DNA from: CBDAQD01 sp965275905
GTDB lineage: Bacteria > Pseudomonadota > Alphaproteobacteria > Rhizobiales > JAJFHC01
Direction: 5' to 3'
DNA: 64,000 nucleotides
Assembly (NCBI GenBank): GCA_965275905.1
Contig: CBDHYJ010000003.1
Coordinates: 15,811-79,810 of the forward strand
In this document: positions 27,459 to 36,790 of the stretch, piece by piece
How the letters are laid out: every line of letters begins with the position of its first letter
How positions within the stretch are numbered: the first letter of the stretch is position 1
Program-made: the position numbers and the translations under genes
The notes under the pieces: model-generated
Databases searched by the model: none
The model's input: only the letters and a program-made list of their open reading frames with translations
What the model was told of the DNA's origin: nothing

Positions 27459-27659
27459 ATGATCATGACTGCTGTGGCGGTTGCGGCTTTCATGCTGACC
27501 TGGGCGGGCAGCGGAATCAAATCCGCCGGAGCGGCGGAAGTCGATGTCGGCATCGACAGCGGTTATGAACGGATTGCCGAGGACGCCAAAGACACCACCA
27601 GCACCAAGAAAAAGAAAAAGAAGAAGAAAAAGAGAACACGCCGCGGCAGCTTCTATTGA
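27459..27659 (+). CDS. Lysine-tailed exported micro-protein, unassigned
   Basis: 66 residues: a hydrophobic signal-like start (IMTAVAVAAFMLTWAG), a probable cleavage after SAGAA, an acidic middle EVDVGIDSGYERIAEDAKD, and a tail of nine consecutive lysines followed by RTRRGSFY. I do not recognise a family. ATG at 27459 is preceded by AGGAAG; a longer start at 27369 would add 30 residues with no signal. Its stop overlaps the next start as TGATG, so it is coupled to the glycosyltransferase genes. The acidic-then-basic mature chain could bind a polyanion or membrane; that is inference only. Confidence 0.6.
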   Translation: MIMTAVAVAAFMLTWAGSGIKSAGAAEVDVGIDSGYERIAEDAKDTTSTKKKKKKKKKRTRRGSFY

Positions 27660-29141
27660 TGCCAACGGCGGGGCAGGTAGACGCTGACCCGAGCCACGAC
27701 ACTGAAGGCCCGCTGGATCGGGATCGGCCTCTTTCTGATTCTCTGTGCCCTGACGCTGAACCGGTTCTCTGACCGGTTCAGCTATTCTTATGAGGTCATT
27801 GAACAGCCGGCCCTGTGGCTTGTGGCCGGTCTGATGGTCGCGGCGACGGCCTACCTCTTCCTGCCGCGCCTCATTCGCACATCCCTTGCGGAGGACATGT
27901 CCTCGGCGAAATGGCTGATTTTCTGGATCGTCGTGGCCGGCCTGGGAATGCGCATCGCGCTGTTCGGCAGTACGCCCGCATTCGAGGACGACCACTACAG
28001 GTACCTGTGGGACGGCGCCGTGACGGCAAACGGGGGCAATCCCTATGCGCACTCTCCCCGACGCCGTCTGGCAGGAAGAAGTGACCGCCGAACCCTATGC
28101 ATCTCTTGCCAAACAGTCCGGCACCGTTCTTGAACGGGTCAACTATCCCGAATACCGGACAATCTATCCGCCGGTGACCCAGGCGGCATTCGCTCTGGCC
28201 CACTGGATCAAGCCATGGTCGCTTGATGCCTGGCGCGTTGTCGTGCTCGCCGGCGAAGCCGTGACCCTTGCACTGCTCGCTTCATTGCTTGCCGTTCTGG
28301 GACGACCTGCACTCTGGCTTGCCCTTTACTGGTGGAACCCGATCGTCATCAAGGAGCTTTACAACTCCACCCATATGGAAGCGATCGTGCTGCCTTTCGT
28401 TATCGGTGGCGTGCTGCTCGCGGTGAAACACCGCGCGGTACTCTCGACGACAGCGTTCACGCTCGGCGCGGGCGCCAAGCTATGGCCGGTTCTGCTTCTG
28501 GCCGTGCCCTGGCGCAGTCTACTCTCGCGACCAGCCCGCCTGGGCGTGGCGATGTCCCTGTCGGCCGCGGTCGCCGCCCTGTTCGCCTGGCCAATTCTTG
28601 CAACCGGACTCGACGCATCGTCAGGATTTGTTGCCTACGGCCAGAAGTGGGCCGCCAATGACGCTCTGTTTCAGGCCTTGCACTGGCTGGTCGGCGTCGG
28701 CCTCTCCATCCTGCCCGGCTCGGCAATCGAGCCCGGAATGGCCGCCCGTGGACTTGCCGCAGGCATTGTTGTCGCGACGGCGATCTGGATGAACAGGACG
28801 GAAGCCGCGTCCGCGGAAGAATTCTGCCGGCGCACCTTCGTGATCGTCGCCGTTCTGTTCCTCGTCAGCCCGACCCAGTATCCTGGTATTTCATCTGGGT
28901 CGCCCCCTTCCTCGTCCTTTATCCGGTTACCGGATTTGTCGTGCTGACCGCCACGATGCCGCTCTACTACAGCTATTTCCACCTCGCCCCCCGCGAGATG
29001 GTCGCCGTGTTCAAGCATGGTGTCGTCTGGGCCATCTGGATTCCGGTCTGGCTTCTGCTGCTGCGCGACTGGTGGCAGGGCCAAAGTCTTGATGGCGTGC
29101 TGCAGCCGGACATGCCTGAAGTGAATCCGGCCCGGCCATGA
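27659..29141 (+). CDS. GT-C type membrane glycosyltransferase (GT87/DUF2029-like), three frame breaks
   Basis: A polytopic membrane protein assembled from three reading frames. Sequence near the start gives MPTAGQVDADPSHDT, then hydrophobic helices (WIGIGLFLILCALTL, LWLVAGLMVAATAYLFL). The acidic motif FEDDHYRYLWDG and GNPYAHSPDAVWQ are typical of GT-C enzymes using polyprenyl-phosphate sugars, followed by IYPPVTQAAFALAHW, YWWNPIVIKELYNSTHMEA and about six more helices. Breaks lie near 27700 (extra base), 28056 (extra C in a C4 run) and 28883 (missing base); repairing them gives about 493 residues ending in the normal stop at 29141. The ATG at 27659 overlaps the micro-protein stop. Confidence 0.72.
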
Positions 29142-29888
29142 AACAGATGTCCGCATAGGTGTCGTGATCCCGGCTCTGAACGAGGCAGAGTCGATCGGCC
29201 GGGTCATCGGCGAGATACCGGACTGGGTCGACTGCATCGTCGTCGCCGACAATGGTTCGACCGATGGCACCGGTGATATCGCCAGACGCCTGGGCGCGGA
29301 GGTGGTCGAAGAACCGGCCGGCGGTTACGGGGCCGCGTGCCATGCCGGCATTCGGCATCTCTCCACGATCGATACCGGCATTGTCGTGTTTCTCGACGGC
29401 GACTACAGCGACAGTCCGGCCGAAATGGAAAGACTGGTCGATCCGATCATCGCCGGCGAGGCCGATATGGTCATCGGGTCCCGCCTGCGCGGCGGTGCCC
29501 TGCCGGGCTCGCTCACGCCGGCTCAGCGGTTCGGCAACACGCTCGCCTGTGCGCTGATCCGCCTGTTCTGGGGCATCCGCATACACCGATCTGGGTCCGT
29601 TCCGGGCGATCGATGCCGCGGTGCTGAAAAGCCTGGATATGCGGGACCGCGCTTTTCGGCTGGACGGTGGAGATGCAGGTGCGCGCGGCGCAACTCGGAT
29701 TCCGGGCGACCGAAAGGCCCGTCAGTTACAAACCGCGGATCGGCCACTCGAAGATTTCGGGCACGGTCTCGGGCACGATCCTCGCGGGGCGCGCTATTCT
29801 CGGAACGATTTTTCTGTCGGCGATTCGCGACAACGCGATCCTGCGGCGACTGACGGCCCGGTCCAAGGGGCCGGTTTCCACGACGTGA
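29138..29888 (+). CDS. GT2 glycosyltransferase, polyprenyl-phosphate sugar synthase type, three frame breaks
   Basis: A GT-A fold family 2 enzyme of about 249 residues: RIGVVIPALNEAESIGRVI, VVADNGSTDGTGDIARRLGA, GYGAACHAGI, the metal-binding VFLDGDYSDSP, MVIGSRLRG, and then, after re-framing, YTDLGPFRAIDAAVLKSLDM and VEMQVRAAQLGFRATERPVS. Breaks are near 29151 (missing base), 29581 (extra A) and 29657 (extra C). It resembles dolichol/polyprenol-phosphate mannose synthases but lacks C-terminal membrane helices. The ATG overlaps the previous stop as ATGA. It probably makes the lipid-linked sugar used by the GT-C enzyme. Confidence 0.75.
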
Positions 29889-30039
29889 ACACATTAAGGC
29901 CCAACCCGGAGATCATCGTGACCCCGGCTTAACAATTCTCACGACCTGTTTTATCCGATTGGCAGGTTTCTTGAATTGATGTTGGCGGTGCGATGAATAG
30001 CTTTGAAGCAGGTTGGTCATTTTTGGGAATGTGATTGTC

Positions 30040-30892
30040 ATGAACCGGACTGTGTCTGCCGTATTCCGGCGTGCCGCAACGTCGGCGTTTCTTGTTGGTG
30101 CATTGATTTTTGCCGCGGGGTTTGGCTCGAGCTGGGAGTCCGATGAACCCGAACTCATGCCTCACTGGAAAGCCAGCAACGCGTCCAGCAAGAAAACCGT
30201 CAACCATGGCGACTGGGACGCCCTGCTGAAGCGTTACATCCGCATGGACAAGACCGGCCTGAACCGTTTCGCCTATGGAAAGATCACCAAGTCGGACAAG
30301 GCGCGGCTCAACCGTTACATCGAAAATCTCTCGAAGGTGAAAGTCACCGGTTTTCAACCGCAACGAACAGCTCGCCTATTGGCTCAATCTCTACAACGCA
30401 CTGACCATCAAGGTCATTGTCGATCACTACCCGGTCCGCTCGATCCGCGATATCGACATCTCGCCCGGTGTCTTTTCCAACGGTCCATGGGGCAAGAAGC
30501 TGGTCAAGGTCGAAGGCCGCGAACTCAGTCTCGACGACATCGAGCACCGAATCCTGCGCCCGATCTGGCGTGACCCGCGTATTCACTACGGTGTCAACTG
30601 CGCATCGATCGGCTGCCCCAATCTTCAGGACATGGCGTTCACCGGCAAGAATGCCGGGCAGCTGCTGACGATAGGCGCGCGCCAGTACATCAACAGCCCG
30701 CGCGGGGTCACGATCGACAAGAACAAGGTCACGGTATCGAAGATCTATTCCTGGTTTGCCTACGACTTCGGCAATTCGGAGAAAGGCGTTCTCTCCCATC
30801 TGATGAAGTATGCCGACCCCAAGCTCGCCGACCAGCTCAAAAAACTGGGCCGCATTGACGACGCGGAATATGACTGGGGCCTCAACGGCTAG
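30040..30892 (+). CDS. DUF547 domain-containing exported protein, one frame break
   Basis: About 283 residues after repair of an extra base near 30355. It begins with a basic N-terminus and hydrophobic signal (RRAATSAFLVGALIFAAGFG). The DUF547 core is clear: NRNEQLAYWLNLYNALTIKV, DHYPVRSIRDID, KLVKVEGRELSLDDIEHRIL and RIHYGVNCASIGCPNLQ with its conserved cysteine pair. DUF547 proteins are widespread and of unknown function, often exported. ATG at 30040 is used; a GTG at 30031 is possible. A strong hairpin follows the stop. Confidence 0.82.
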
Positions 30893-30923
30893 ACCCGAAC
30901 AGAAGAGTTCCCCTCTCCGCGAC

Positions 30924-30956
30924 AGCGCCCCCGCTCCCGTTAGCGAGCGGGGCGCT
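30924..30956. terminator. Hairpin between convergent DUF547 and FAH genes
   Basis: AGCGCCCC pairs with GGGGCGCT, followed inward by GCTC / GAGC with a single-C bulge. TTTGCATTT follows on the plus strand. It is well placed to end the DUF547 transcript and may also work for the opposing gene. Confidence 0.7.
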
Positions 30957-30985
30957 TTGCATTTCCGGGTCCGGATGACCGCGGC

Positions 30986-32151
30986 TCAGATCCGGTTCTG
31001 CCGGGCCAGATAACCCATGAGTTCCCGGATTCCGAATGTCCAGGGCGGACAGGCATCCGACATGTCGACCCAGTTGACGAGCCCGCCGAGTTCCGGCGCC
31101 GATATCGTGACCCTGTCGCCGAGTTTGTGCGTAAAGCCCGAGCCGGGTTCTCCGCGGTCCTGCGTGGGCGCGAAGAGGGTTCCCAGATAGAGCAGGAACC
31201 CGTCCGGGTACTGGTGCGTCGCATTGATCGTCTGGGCGACGATGTCGGCGGGCGGCCGGGAGATCTCCCGCCATCGGGCTGCTGCCCTCCAGCCGGTAGT
31301 CGTCCTCGCCCAGGACTTCGAGGTCGACGGTCACGCGCCCCGCATCCGCCAGGGTGAAATTGTCATCGAACACCCGGATGAACGGCCCGATCGCCGCGGA
31401 CGCATTGTTGTCCTTGGCCTTGCTCAGGAGCAGCGCCGACCGGCCTTCGAAATCGCGCAGATTGACGTCGTTGCCGAGCGTCACGCCCTTTATGTTCCCG
31501 GAACTGTCGACGGCGAGGACAAGTTCGGGTTCCGGATTGTTCCAGACCGATTTCGGATGCAGTCCGATACGGGCACCGCAGCCGACCGATGCCATCGCGG
31601 GGCATTTCGAGAACACTTCCGCGTCCGGTCCGATCCCGACTTCGAGATACTGGGACCACATTTCCAGCCCGACGAGGATTTCCTTCACCTCCATGGCCCT
31701 TATCGGATCCCGGCACCAGCCCTCGGAGGCTGTCCCCCAGAACCGGCCGGAGCTTTTCGCGAATGCTCTCCGCAAGCTGCGGGTCGCCTTTGGCCCGCTC
31801 TTCGACGACCCGTTCGATCATTGACGACGCAAAGGTCACGCCGGCGGCCTTGATGGCCTGCAGATCCGGCGGAGAAAGGAGTCTGTCGCCGGTCTCCGCA
31901 AGCGCGCCGTCGACAAACACCTGAAGCGGCCCGAGGTCGGGAAAGCCTCCGAGATCGGCCAGGCGACCGGCGAGATTGTCCCATTCCAGGAGGTGCGACA
32001 TGGTCGGGCCGAGCGCCGTGATATCCCGCAGGTTCCGGCCGTCCACGGCAACGAGGATCGGACCGCCCAGATCCTCGATCCAGGCGCGGCCGACAAGTGT
32101 CGCGCCATCATCCCGGGGCAGTACGTCGTCTACGGTCAGTCGCCGGTCCAT
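30986..32151 (-). CDS. Fumarylacetoacetate hydrolase family protein, two frame breaks
   Basis: A 387-residue enzyme after removing one extra base near 31697 and one near 31267. The FAH fold is unmistakable: QYLEVGIGPDAEVFSKCP, PKSVWNNPEPELVLAVDSSG, GVTLGNDVNLRDFEGRSALL, AKDNNASAAIGPFIRVFD, then EISRPPADIVAQTINATHQY, LGTLFAPTQDRGEPGSGFTH and a C-terminal WTFGIRELMGYLARQNRI. Family members cleave or decarboxylate 2-oxo acids using Mg2+ bound by acidic residues such as those in WNNPEPE. ATG at 32151 has a strong GGGAGGTGA site. The substrate is unknown; sugar-acid dehydration products are possible. Confidence 0.83.
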
Positions 32152-32260
32152 TGATCACCTCCCATTTTCAAACCGGTCAGACAATAGCCCAAAAGCGAGC
32201 GTCCAACCGAATTCCGGGCGGGGATCCCGTATTTCTGTGAATCCGGGCTTTCGGTACGGC

Positions 32261-32928
32261 TCAGTCGAGGAGACCTTTGGATCGCCCGAAATGCTCAAGA
32301 TCGTCGACATCCCGGGCGACGATGATGGGAACGGCTTCGGCAAGCACATCGGCGGACCAGTTCCACCAGGCCAGCCGGTTCAGCCGCGCGACGTGTTCCG
32401 CATCGTATCTGCGCTTCACGATCGTTGCCGGGTTTCCGGCGGCGATGCAATAATCCGGCACATCCCGCGTCACCACCGATTTCGCGCCAATGACGGCTCC
32501 GTTGCCGATCGTGACGCCCGCCATGATGGTCGCGTCCATGCCAACCCAGACATCGTGGCCGACTTCAATTCCGCCCTTGTTGAGAAACGGGACGTCCTGA
32601 ACCGGCAACGCCTCCGCCCAGGATCCGCCGAAAACAGGGAACGGATAGGTGTGCTCGGGCCGACCGTTGCGTGATTGGCGTCAGCCATGATGAAAGTGGC
32701 GCCGTGAGCAAGCGCGCAGAACTTGCCGATCCTGAGGTTGGCACCGGTCATGCCGAAGTTGTAACGCACATTGTTCTCGAAGAAGGCGGTCGGATCATCG
32801 AAGTCGCTGTAGTAGGTGTAGTCGCCCACGCTGACATTTTCGACCTGCCGCGCCTCAAGCAGGGGTTTCAGAAAGACCGTGTTCTTGATGCCCGCGATCG
32901 GGTAGAGGCTTGAGGGATCAGGATGCAT
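32261..32928 (-). CDS. CatB-type hexapeptide O-acetyltransferase, one frame break
   Basis: A 222-residue left-handed beta-helix acetyltransferase after adding one base near 32657. The N-terminus IAGIKNTVFLKPLLEARQVE and VGDYTYYSDFDDPTAFFENN lead to NLRIGKFCALAHGATFIMA with the catalytic histidine in ADANHATVG; the second half gives YPFPVFGGSWAEALP, EVGHDVWVGMDATIMAGVTI, GAVIGAKSVVTRDVPDYCIA and AGNPATIVKRRYD. This is the xenobiotic acetyltransferase (CatB/Vat) type, but environmental homologues often modify sugars, so antibiotic resistance should not be assumed. ATG at 32928 is preceded by GCAGGAGGT. Confidence 0.84.
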
Positions 32929-33015
32929 CGGTTTGACCTCCTGCAATTGAGAGCCGACGTCCACCAGGCCATTCGCACCGGTTTCTCCGACCGCGGGAGG
33001 CGGTCTAGCCCGGTG

Positions 33016-34560
33016 TCAGGACCGCGGACCGGTATGATGCAGAACGCCGGACTCCGTCAGCTTGCTGTTGGTCAGCGTGCGCTCGGCATGCAGCATCCTG
33101 TGGGACAGAAGCCTACCTGCATAGTCCGCGATGATCGCCGCCGCCTCGGGACGGTCTGCAATGTTCTCGAACTCGTCCGGGTCGTTTTCGAGATCGAACA
33201 GCAGTGGCGGCAATGCGGTGAAATGGACGTACTTGTAGCGTTCGTCCCGGTAGACATTCAGCGTGCACTGGTCCGGTTGCAGACCCAGCCGGGATTCCGC
33301 GCCGCGTTTTTCGATATCGCGGAAGTCGTATTCCCAGAACACGTGATCACGCCAGCCGTCGGGCTCGCCGCCTCCCGCCAATCCGAGCAGGGACCGGCCA
33401 TCCCAGATTTGGGGAACCTCGATCCCGAGCCAGTCGAGCACCGTCGGCGCGATATCGATATTCTCCGTGAATGCCGTCACCCGCTGACCTGCGCGGCCAT
33501 GCTGCGTGGCGTTCGGATCCCGGACGATCAGCGGGATGCGATAGGAGGAATCGAAATATCCTCCCTTGCCCCAGAGCCAGTGACTGCCGAGTTCCTCGCC
33601 ATGGTCTGACGTCACGATGATGAGGGTATCGTCAAGCGCACCCATCGCCCTGACCGTCTCGATGATCCGGCCCACGTGGTGATCGACCTCGGTCATCAGG
33701 CCATAGTAGATCGCGCGCATGGCCCGGACATCATTGTCCGTGAGCCGCATCGTATTCACCTGGGATTCGAAATAGTGATGGTCGTCAGCCTTGTCGTGCC
33801 ACCAGGCGAGGAACGGATGCTGGGCCGACTCCGCGCTCAGCGTATCGCGCTTCGGCGGCAGCGCCACATCGGCCGGATCGTACATCGTGTTGTAGGGCTC
33901 CGGCGCGATCAGCGGCGGATGCGGCCGCAGGAACGAGACATGCAGGAACCAGCCGTTCTCTTCCCGCGTGTTGAGATGGTCGATCACGCGATCCGCGATA
34001 TAGGCGGTATCGCTGTCTTCAGCCCGAAACAGGGCCGGCTCTGTCGAGAACCGCTCCATGGGACCTGACGTGCCGCGGTGAAGGTAGAGGTCCATGAGCG
34101 CCTCCGGCACGTCGTATCCCCTGGCACGCAGTGCCGTCGGCCAGCCATCCATGAACAGTTCGTTGTGGGATGCCTCCTGCCGGAATCCGTCGAGTACCCC
34201 TTCATATGTCCTGGTCAGCGGATCGTCCGGACTGAGCCCGCGCGGATCGATCGAGGTGTCCGTATAACCGAAAAGAACGGGATCGTAGCCGGCATTGCGG
34301 GCTTCCCGGGCCAGGTTCGTGAACCGCGCATCGAGCGGAATGCCGTTCCCGACCGAGCGGTGTATGAACGGATACTGGCCCGTGAGCATGGTCGCCCGTG
34401 ACGGTCCGCACGGCGTGGCGCAGGTAAAGTGGTTTTCGAAGACCGCGGCGTCTTCTGCAAGCGCGTCGAGATGCGGCGTCTTGACCAGCGGATGGCCGGC
34501 GAACCCGGCGGTATCCGCGCGCCATTGATCGGCGGTGATGAACAGGATGTTGCGCGCCAT
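33016..34560 (-). CDS. Sulfatase superfamily enzyme, phosphonate monoester hydrolase-like
   Basis: 514 residues, the same length as the phosphonate monoester/phosphodiester hydrolases of rhizobia and Burkholderia, which it resembles along its whole length. NILFITADQWRADTAGF begins the metal site; ATPCGPSRATMLTGQYP gives the CxPSR motif with Cys51, the residue converted to formylglycine. HVSFLRPHPPLIAPEPYNTM, YYGLMTEVDHHVGRIIE, IVTSDHGEELGSHWLWGKGG and the C-terminal FWEYDFRDIEKR and DERYKYVHFTALPPLLFDLE follow. No maturase gene is adjacent; CxPSR sites can be matured by FGE or other routes elsewhere. Substrate could be a phosphonate or phosphate ester or a sulfate ester. Confidence 0.88.
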   Translation of the reverse strand: MARNILFITADQWRADTAGFAGHPLVKTPHLDALAEDAAVFENHFTCATPCGPSRATMLTGQYPFIHRSVGNGIPLDARFTNLAREARNAGYDPVLFGYTDTSIDPRGLSPDDPLTRTYEGVLDGFRQEASHNELFMDGWPTALRARGYDVPEALMDLYLHRGTSGPMERFSTEPALFRAEDSDTAYIADRVIDHLNTREENGWFLHVSFLRPHPPLIAPEPYNTMYDPADVALPPKRDTLSAESAQHPFLAWWHDKADDHHYFESQVNTMRLTDNDVRAMRAIYYGLMTEVDHHVGRIIETVRAMGALDDTLIIVTSDHGEELGSHWLWGKGGYFDSSYRIPLIVRDPNATQHGRAGQRVTAFTENIDIAPTVLDWLGIEVPQIWDGRSLLGLAGGGEPDGWRDHVFWEYDFRDIEKRGAESRLGLQPDQCTLNVYRDERYKYVHFTALPPLLFDLENDPDEFENIADRPEAAAIIADYAGRLLSHRMLHAERTLTNSKLTESGVLHHTGPRS

Positions 34561-34652
34561 TTTCGTCGGACCGATATGTCTGTTGATGACAGCCGTGTAA
34601 CGGAAAATGCCCTATATGCTCAACAGGCCGATGACACAACAATTGTGTGCTC

Positions 34653-36407
34653 TCACCGCGGGCTTGTGATCGATCCCAGTTCAGCCTCGAGCAGGAAACG
34701 CAGATACCCTTCTGTCCGGGACGCGGTGTTGATATCCGCCGCGTTGTTCAGGCTGCCGAGATCGGCATGCGGAGATTCAAAGGTCTGCTTGAATCCCCCG
34801 GCAATGCCTGCGTTCACACCCGGCGACAGTCCGTATCCCAGCCTCGCTTCGCCGCCGATGATCGGCGAGACGATAAAGCGGCTGTCATTGGCCCTGTAAT
34901 TCGCGTTCCCGACGCTCTGCCTCGCCTTGAAGTCATTGTCCGAAACGGTCAAGCCAAGCGACCCGGCCAGGGTCATGAGGATCTTGTCGGTGATCATGAA
35001 CGACGGACCGGCGGTCACGATTACCTCGACGCCGACAGACTCGATTTCCGACGACAGGTTCACGGCCGTGCCGTTGACAGCGAATCCGGCGCCGAGATCC
35101 TGATCCCGGTAGAACGCCCGCAGTTCGGCGCCCATCGAAAAAGCCATGGCAGCGTTGACGTCGCGCGTCAGTCGGGCGCCCACCCACGCACTGAATTGCT
35201 CGTCGGAGAATTTTGCCGAGCCTGTAACATTCGCATTGTTGAAGACGAAGAGGTTCGAACCGTCGACCGCGGCAATGTTGACGGTGTTCCCCGTCTGCCC
35301 GAGTCCGTCCCGATTGTCGCCGTCGCGCCAGTTTGCCCCGGTCCGGACGCTGGCGTCCCAGAAATCGCCGAACAGGAAATAGCCGCGATAGGTCGGAGAC
35401 GTCGCTTCCACGGACAGGCGTGCCGCCGTCGTATCGGTATCGATGCTGAGACCGTTCGCGACGTTGTTGTTCTGCGGCACACTGAGCGCCACGTCCTCGC
35501 CGCTGGAACCGTGAATGCCGACACCGCCGGAAAGCCGCCAGTAGTCGGACGGCGGAAGCAGGATCCGGTCCCGCGGCAAAGCCGAGCCAGCGTCGTCGAT
35601 AACCGCACCGGTCCGAACAGGCTCCTTGTTCGCACGGCGTGTCGGCCGCTGCTCGCATTTCCGGATGCCGTTGCGCGACTGTTTGATCTGATTGCGCAGC
35701 TTGACCTTGTAGATGTAGATGGCCCTGACCGATCTGAGCTTGCCCTGAATTTCTTTCAACCGACCGATTTCGTCTTCCGTCAGCGTGCCGAGCCCGCTCG
35801 ACGCGGCGCCGATCACCTGCTCAAGCTCATCCGCAGCACGGCCGAGAATGGCGGCCCGCTCGCCGTCCGTTCGCGCATTCTGAAGCTGCGGGGCATAGCG
35901 GTCCCGCAGCGGCTCGGGGAACAGGGCGCCCTGCCCGCCCGGCGTCTGCTCGGCGAGAAACCAGTCGACGCTGGCGAGTTCGGCTTCCCAGGTCCTGATC
36001 ATGCCCTGACGGATGCGAACCGGCGCCACAGCCGGAACGCCGCACTTGTAGTTCGAGAAGTCGTCCGCGTCGTATGCGACCCGGACCGTTGCTCCACCGC
36101 TGCCGTCGATGTCGCGCGCGAAAGTGCGCCGCCCGACATAGTTGAAATTCTCGACTGTCACGGTGATCTGCCAGCCTTCACCGCGCGGAATGTCGACCGT
36201 TATGCCGTCATGCGGGTTCAGGACATTTGTCGCCGTGACGATCTGGCGCGTGTTCTCATTCCGCGCAAGCACGCGGATTTCATCGATCACGCCGACCGGT
36301 CCCGGTGTGTTCGGAATGAAGGTGAGCTCATCCGCGGCCGCTAACGTTGCGTACAGAACCACTACTACGGTGAGCAATACTCTGGAACGCAACAAGCACA
36401 GCCGCAT
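34653..36407 (-). CDS. Large exported protein with probable C-terminal beta-barrel, unassigned
   Basis: 584 residues from the ATG at 36407, which starts a signal peptide (LLTVVVVLYATLAAAD). Residues about 20-120 look like a beta-sandwich (FIPNTPGPVGVIDEIRVLAR, GEGWQITVTVENFNYVGRR); about 125-265 are mainly helical, rich in charged residues, with a cysteine in NYKCG and another in GIRKCEQR; from about 285 onward alternating amphipathic strands appear (YWRLSGGVGIHGSSG, YRGYFLFGDFWDASVRTGA, FSAWVGARLTRDVNAAMAF, RLGYGLSPGVNAGIAGGF, EGYLRFLLEAELG), as in an outer-membrane barrel. I do not recognise the family. It lies 92 bases upstream of the phosphonate-hydrolase-like gene on the same strand. Confidence 0.7.
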   Translation of the reverse strand: MRLCLLRSRVLLTVVVVLYATLAAADELTFIPNTPGPVGVIDEIRVLARNENTRQIVTATNVLNPHDGITVDIPRGEGWQITVTVENFNYVGRRTFARDIDGSGGATVRVAYDADDFSNYKCGVPAVAPVRIRQGMIRTWEAELASVDWFLAEQTPGGQGALFPEPLRDRYAPQLQNARTDGERAAILGRAADELEQVIGAASSGLGTLTEDEIGRLKEIQGKLRSVRAIYIYKVKLRNQIKQSRNGIRKCEQRPTRRANKEPVRTGAVIDDAGSALPRDRILLPPSDYWRLSGGVGIHGSSGEDVALSVPQNNNVANGLSIDTDTTAARLSVEATSPTYRGYFLFGDFWDASVRTGANWRDGDNRDGLGQTGNTVNIAAVDGSNLFVFNNANVTGSAKFSDEQFSAWVGARLTRDVNAAMAFSMGAELRAFYRDQDLGAGFAVNGTAVNLSSEIESVGVEVIVTAGPSFMITDKILMTLAGSLGLTVSDNDFKARQSVGNANYRANDSRFIVSPIIGGEARLGYGLSPGVNAGIAGGFKQTFESPHADLGSLNNAADINTASRTEGYLRFLLEAELGSITSPR

Positions 36408-36626
36408 CTCAACGCCCCTTGCTGCTTGGTGCCGTCTTGTTATGCCCAACCGCGCGGGCGCGGAAGACAGTGCGGCCTTTATGTTGAGGGCGCGAATTCA
36501 ATCACCGCGACGAAACGGCGTGCCTCTAAGTGATTCGGCCCTTAAAAAAGCCTAGCAGCGCGACTACAGTGCGGCAAGAACAGCTATACTGTGTGTACGT
36601 GATGTCTTGAGATTGGGAGTTTGCGG

Positions 36627-36773
36627 ATGGAGTCCGCTTTCCTGGAACCGCTTCTCGCCCTGGCCGCCGGTATCGTGATCCTGATCACGCCCCGGATCCT
36701 GAGATATGCCGTTGCGGCTTACCTGGTCGTCATCGGAGCAGTCGGAATCGCGCGCTATCTGGGCGTTGCCTGA
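36627..36773 (+). CDS. DUF3096 family micro-membrane protein
   Basis: A 48-residue ORF that is too short for many gene finders. It translates as MESAFLEPLLALAAGIVILI, then TPRILRYAVAAYLVVIGAVG and IARYLGVA: two short hydrophobic helices joined by TPRILRY, which fits the DUF3096 pattern. ATG at 36627 has a GGGAG ribosome site seven bases upstream. A -10-like CTATAC at 36584-36589 may belong to its promoter. Function unknown. It is convergent with the GST gene, 17 bases away. Confidence 0.72.
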   Translation: MESAFLEPLLALAAGIVILITPRILRYAVAAYLVVIGAVGIARYLGVA

Positions 36774-36790
36774 CGCAACGGCTTCCCAAT

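Noticed and set aside
29959..29975. Sigma54-like TTGGCAG-N5-TTGAA upstream of the DUF547 gene
   Set aside because: Spacing is right but two of the most conserved positions differ (CAC to CAG, TTGC to TTGA) and the gene has no nitrogen link; chance is likely.
32261..32928. CatB-type protein as an antibiotic-resistance gene
   Set aside because: Chromosomal hexapeptide acetyltransferases of this type are common and often modify sugars; nothing here suggests a resistance context.
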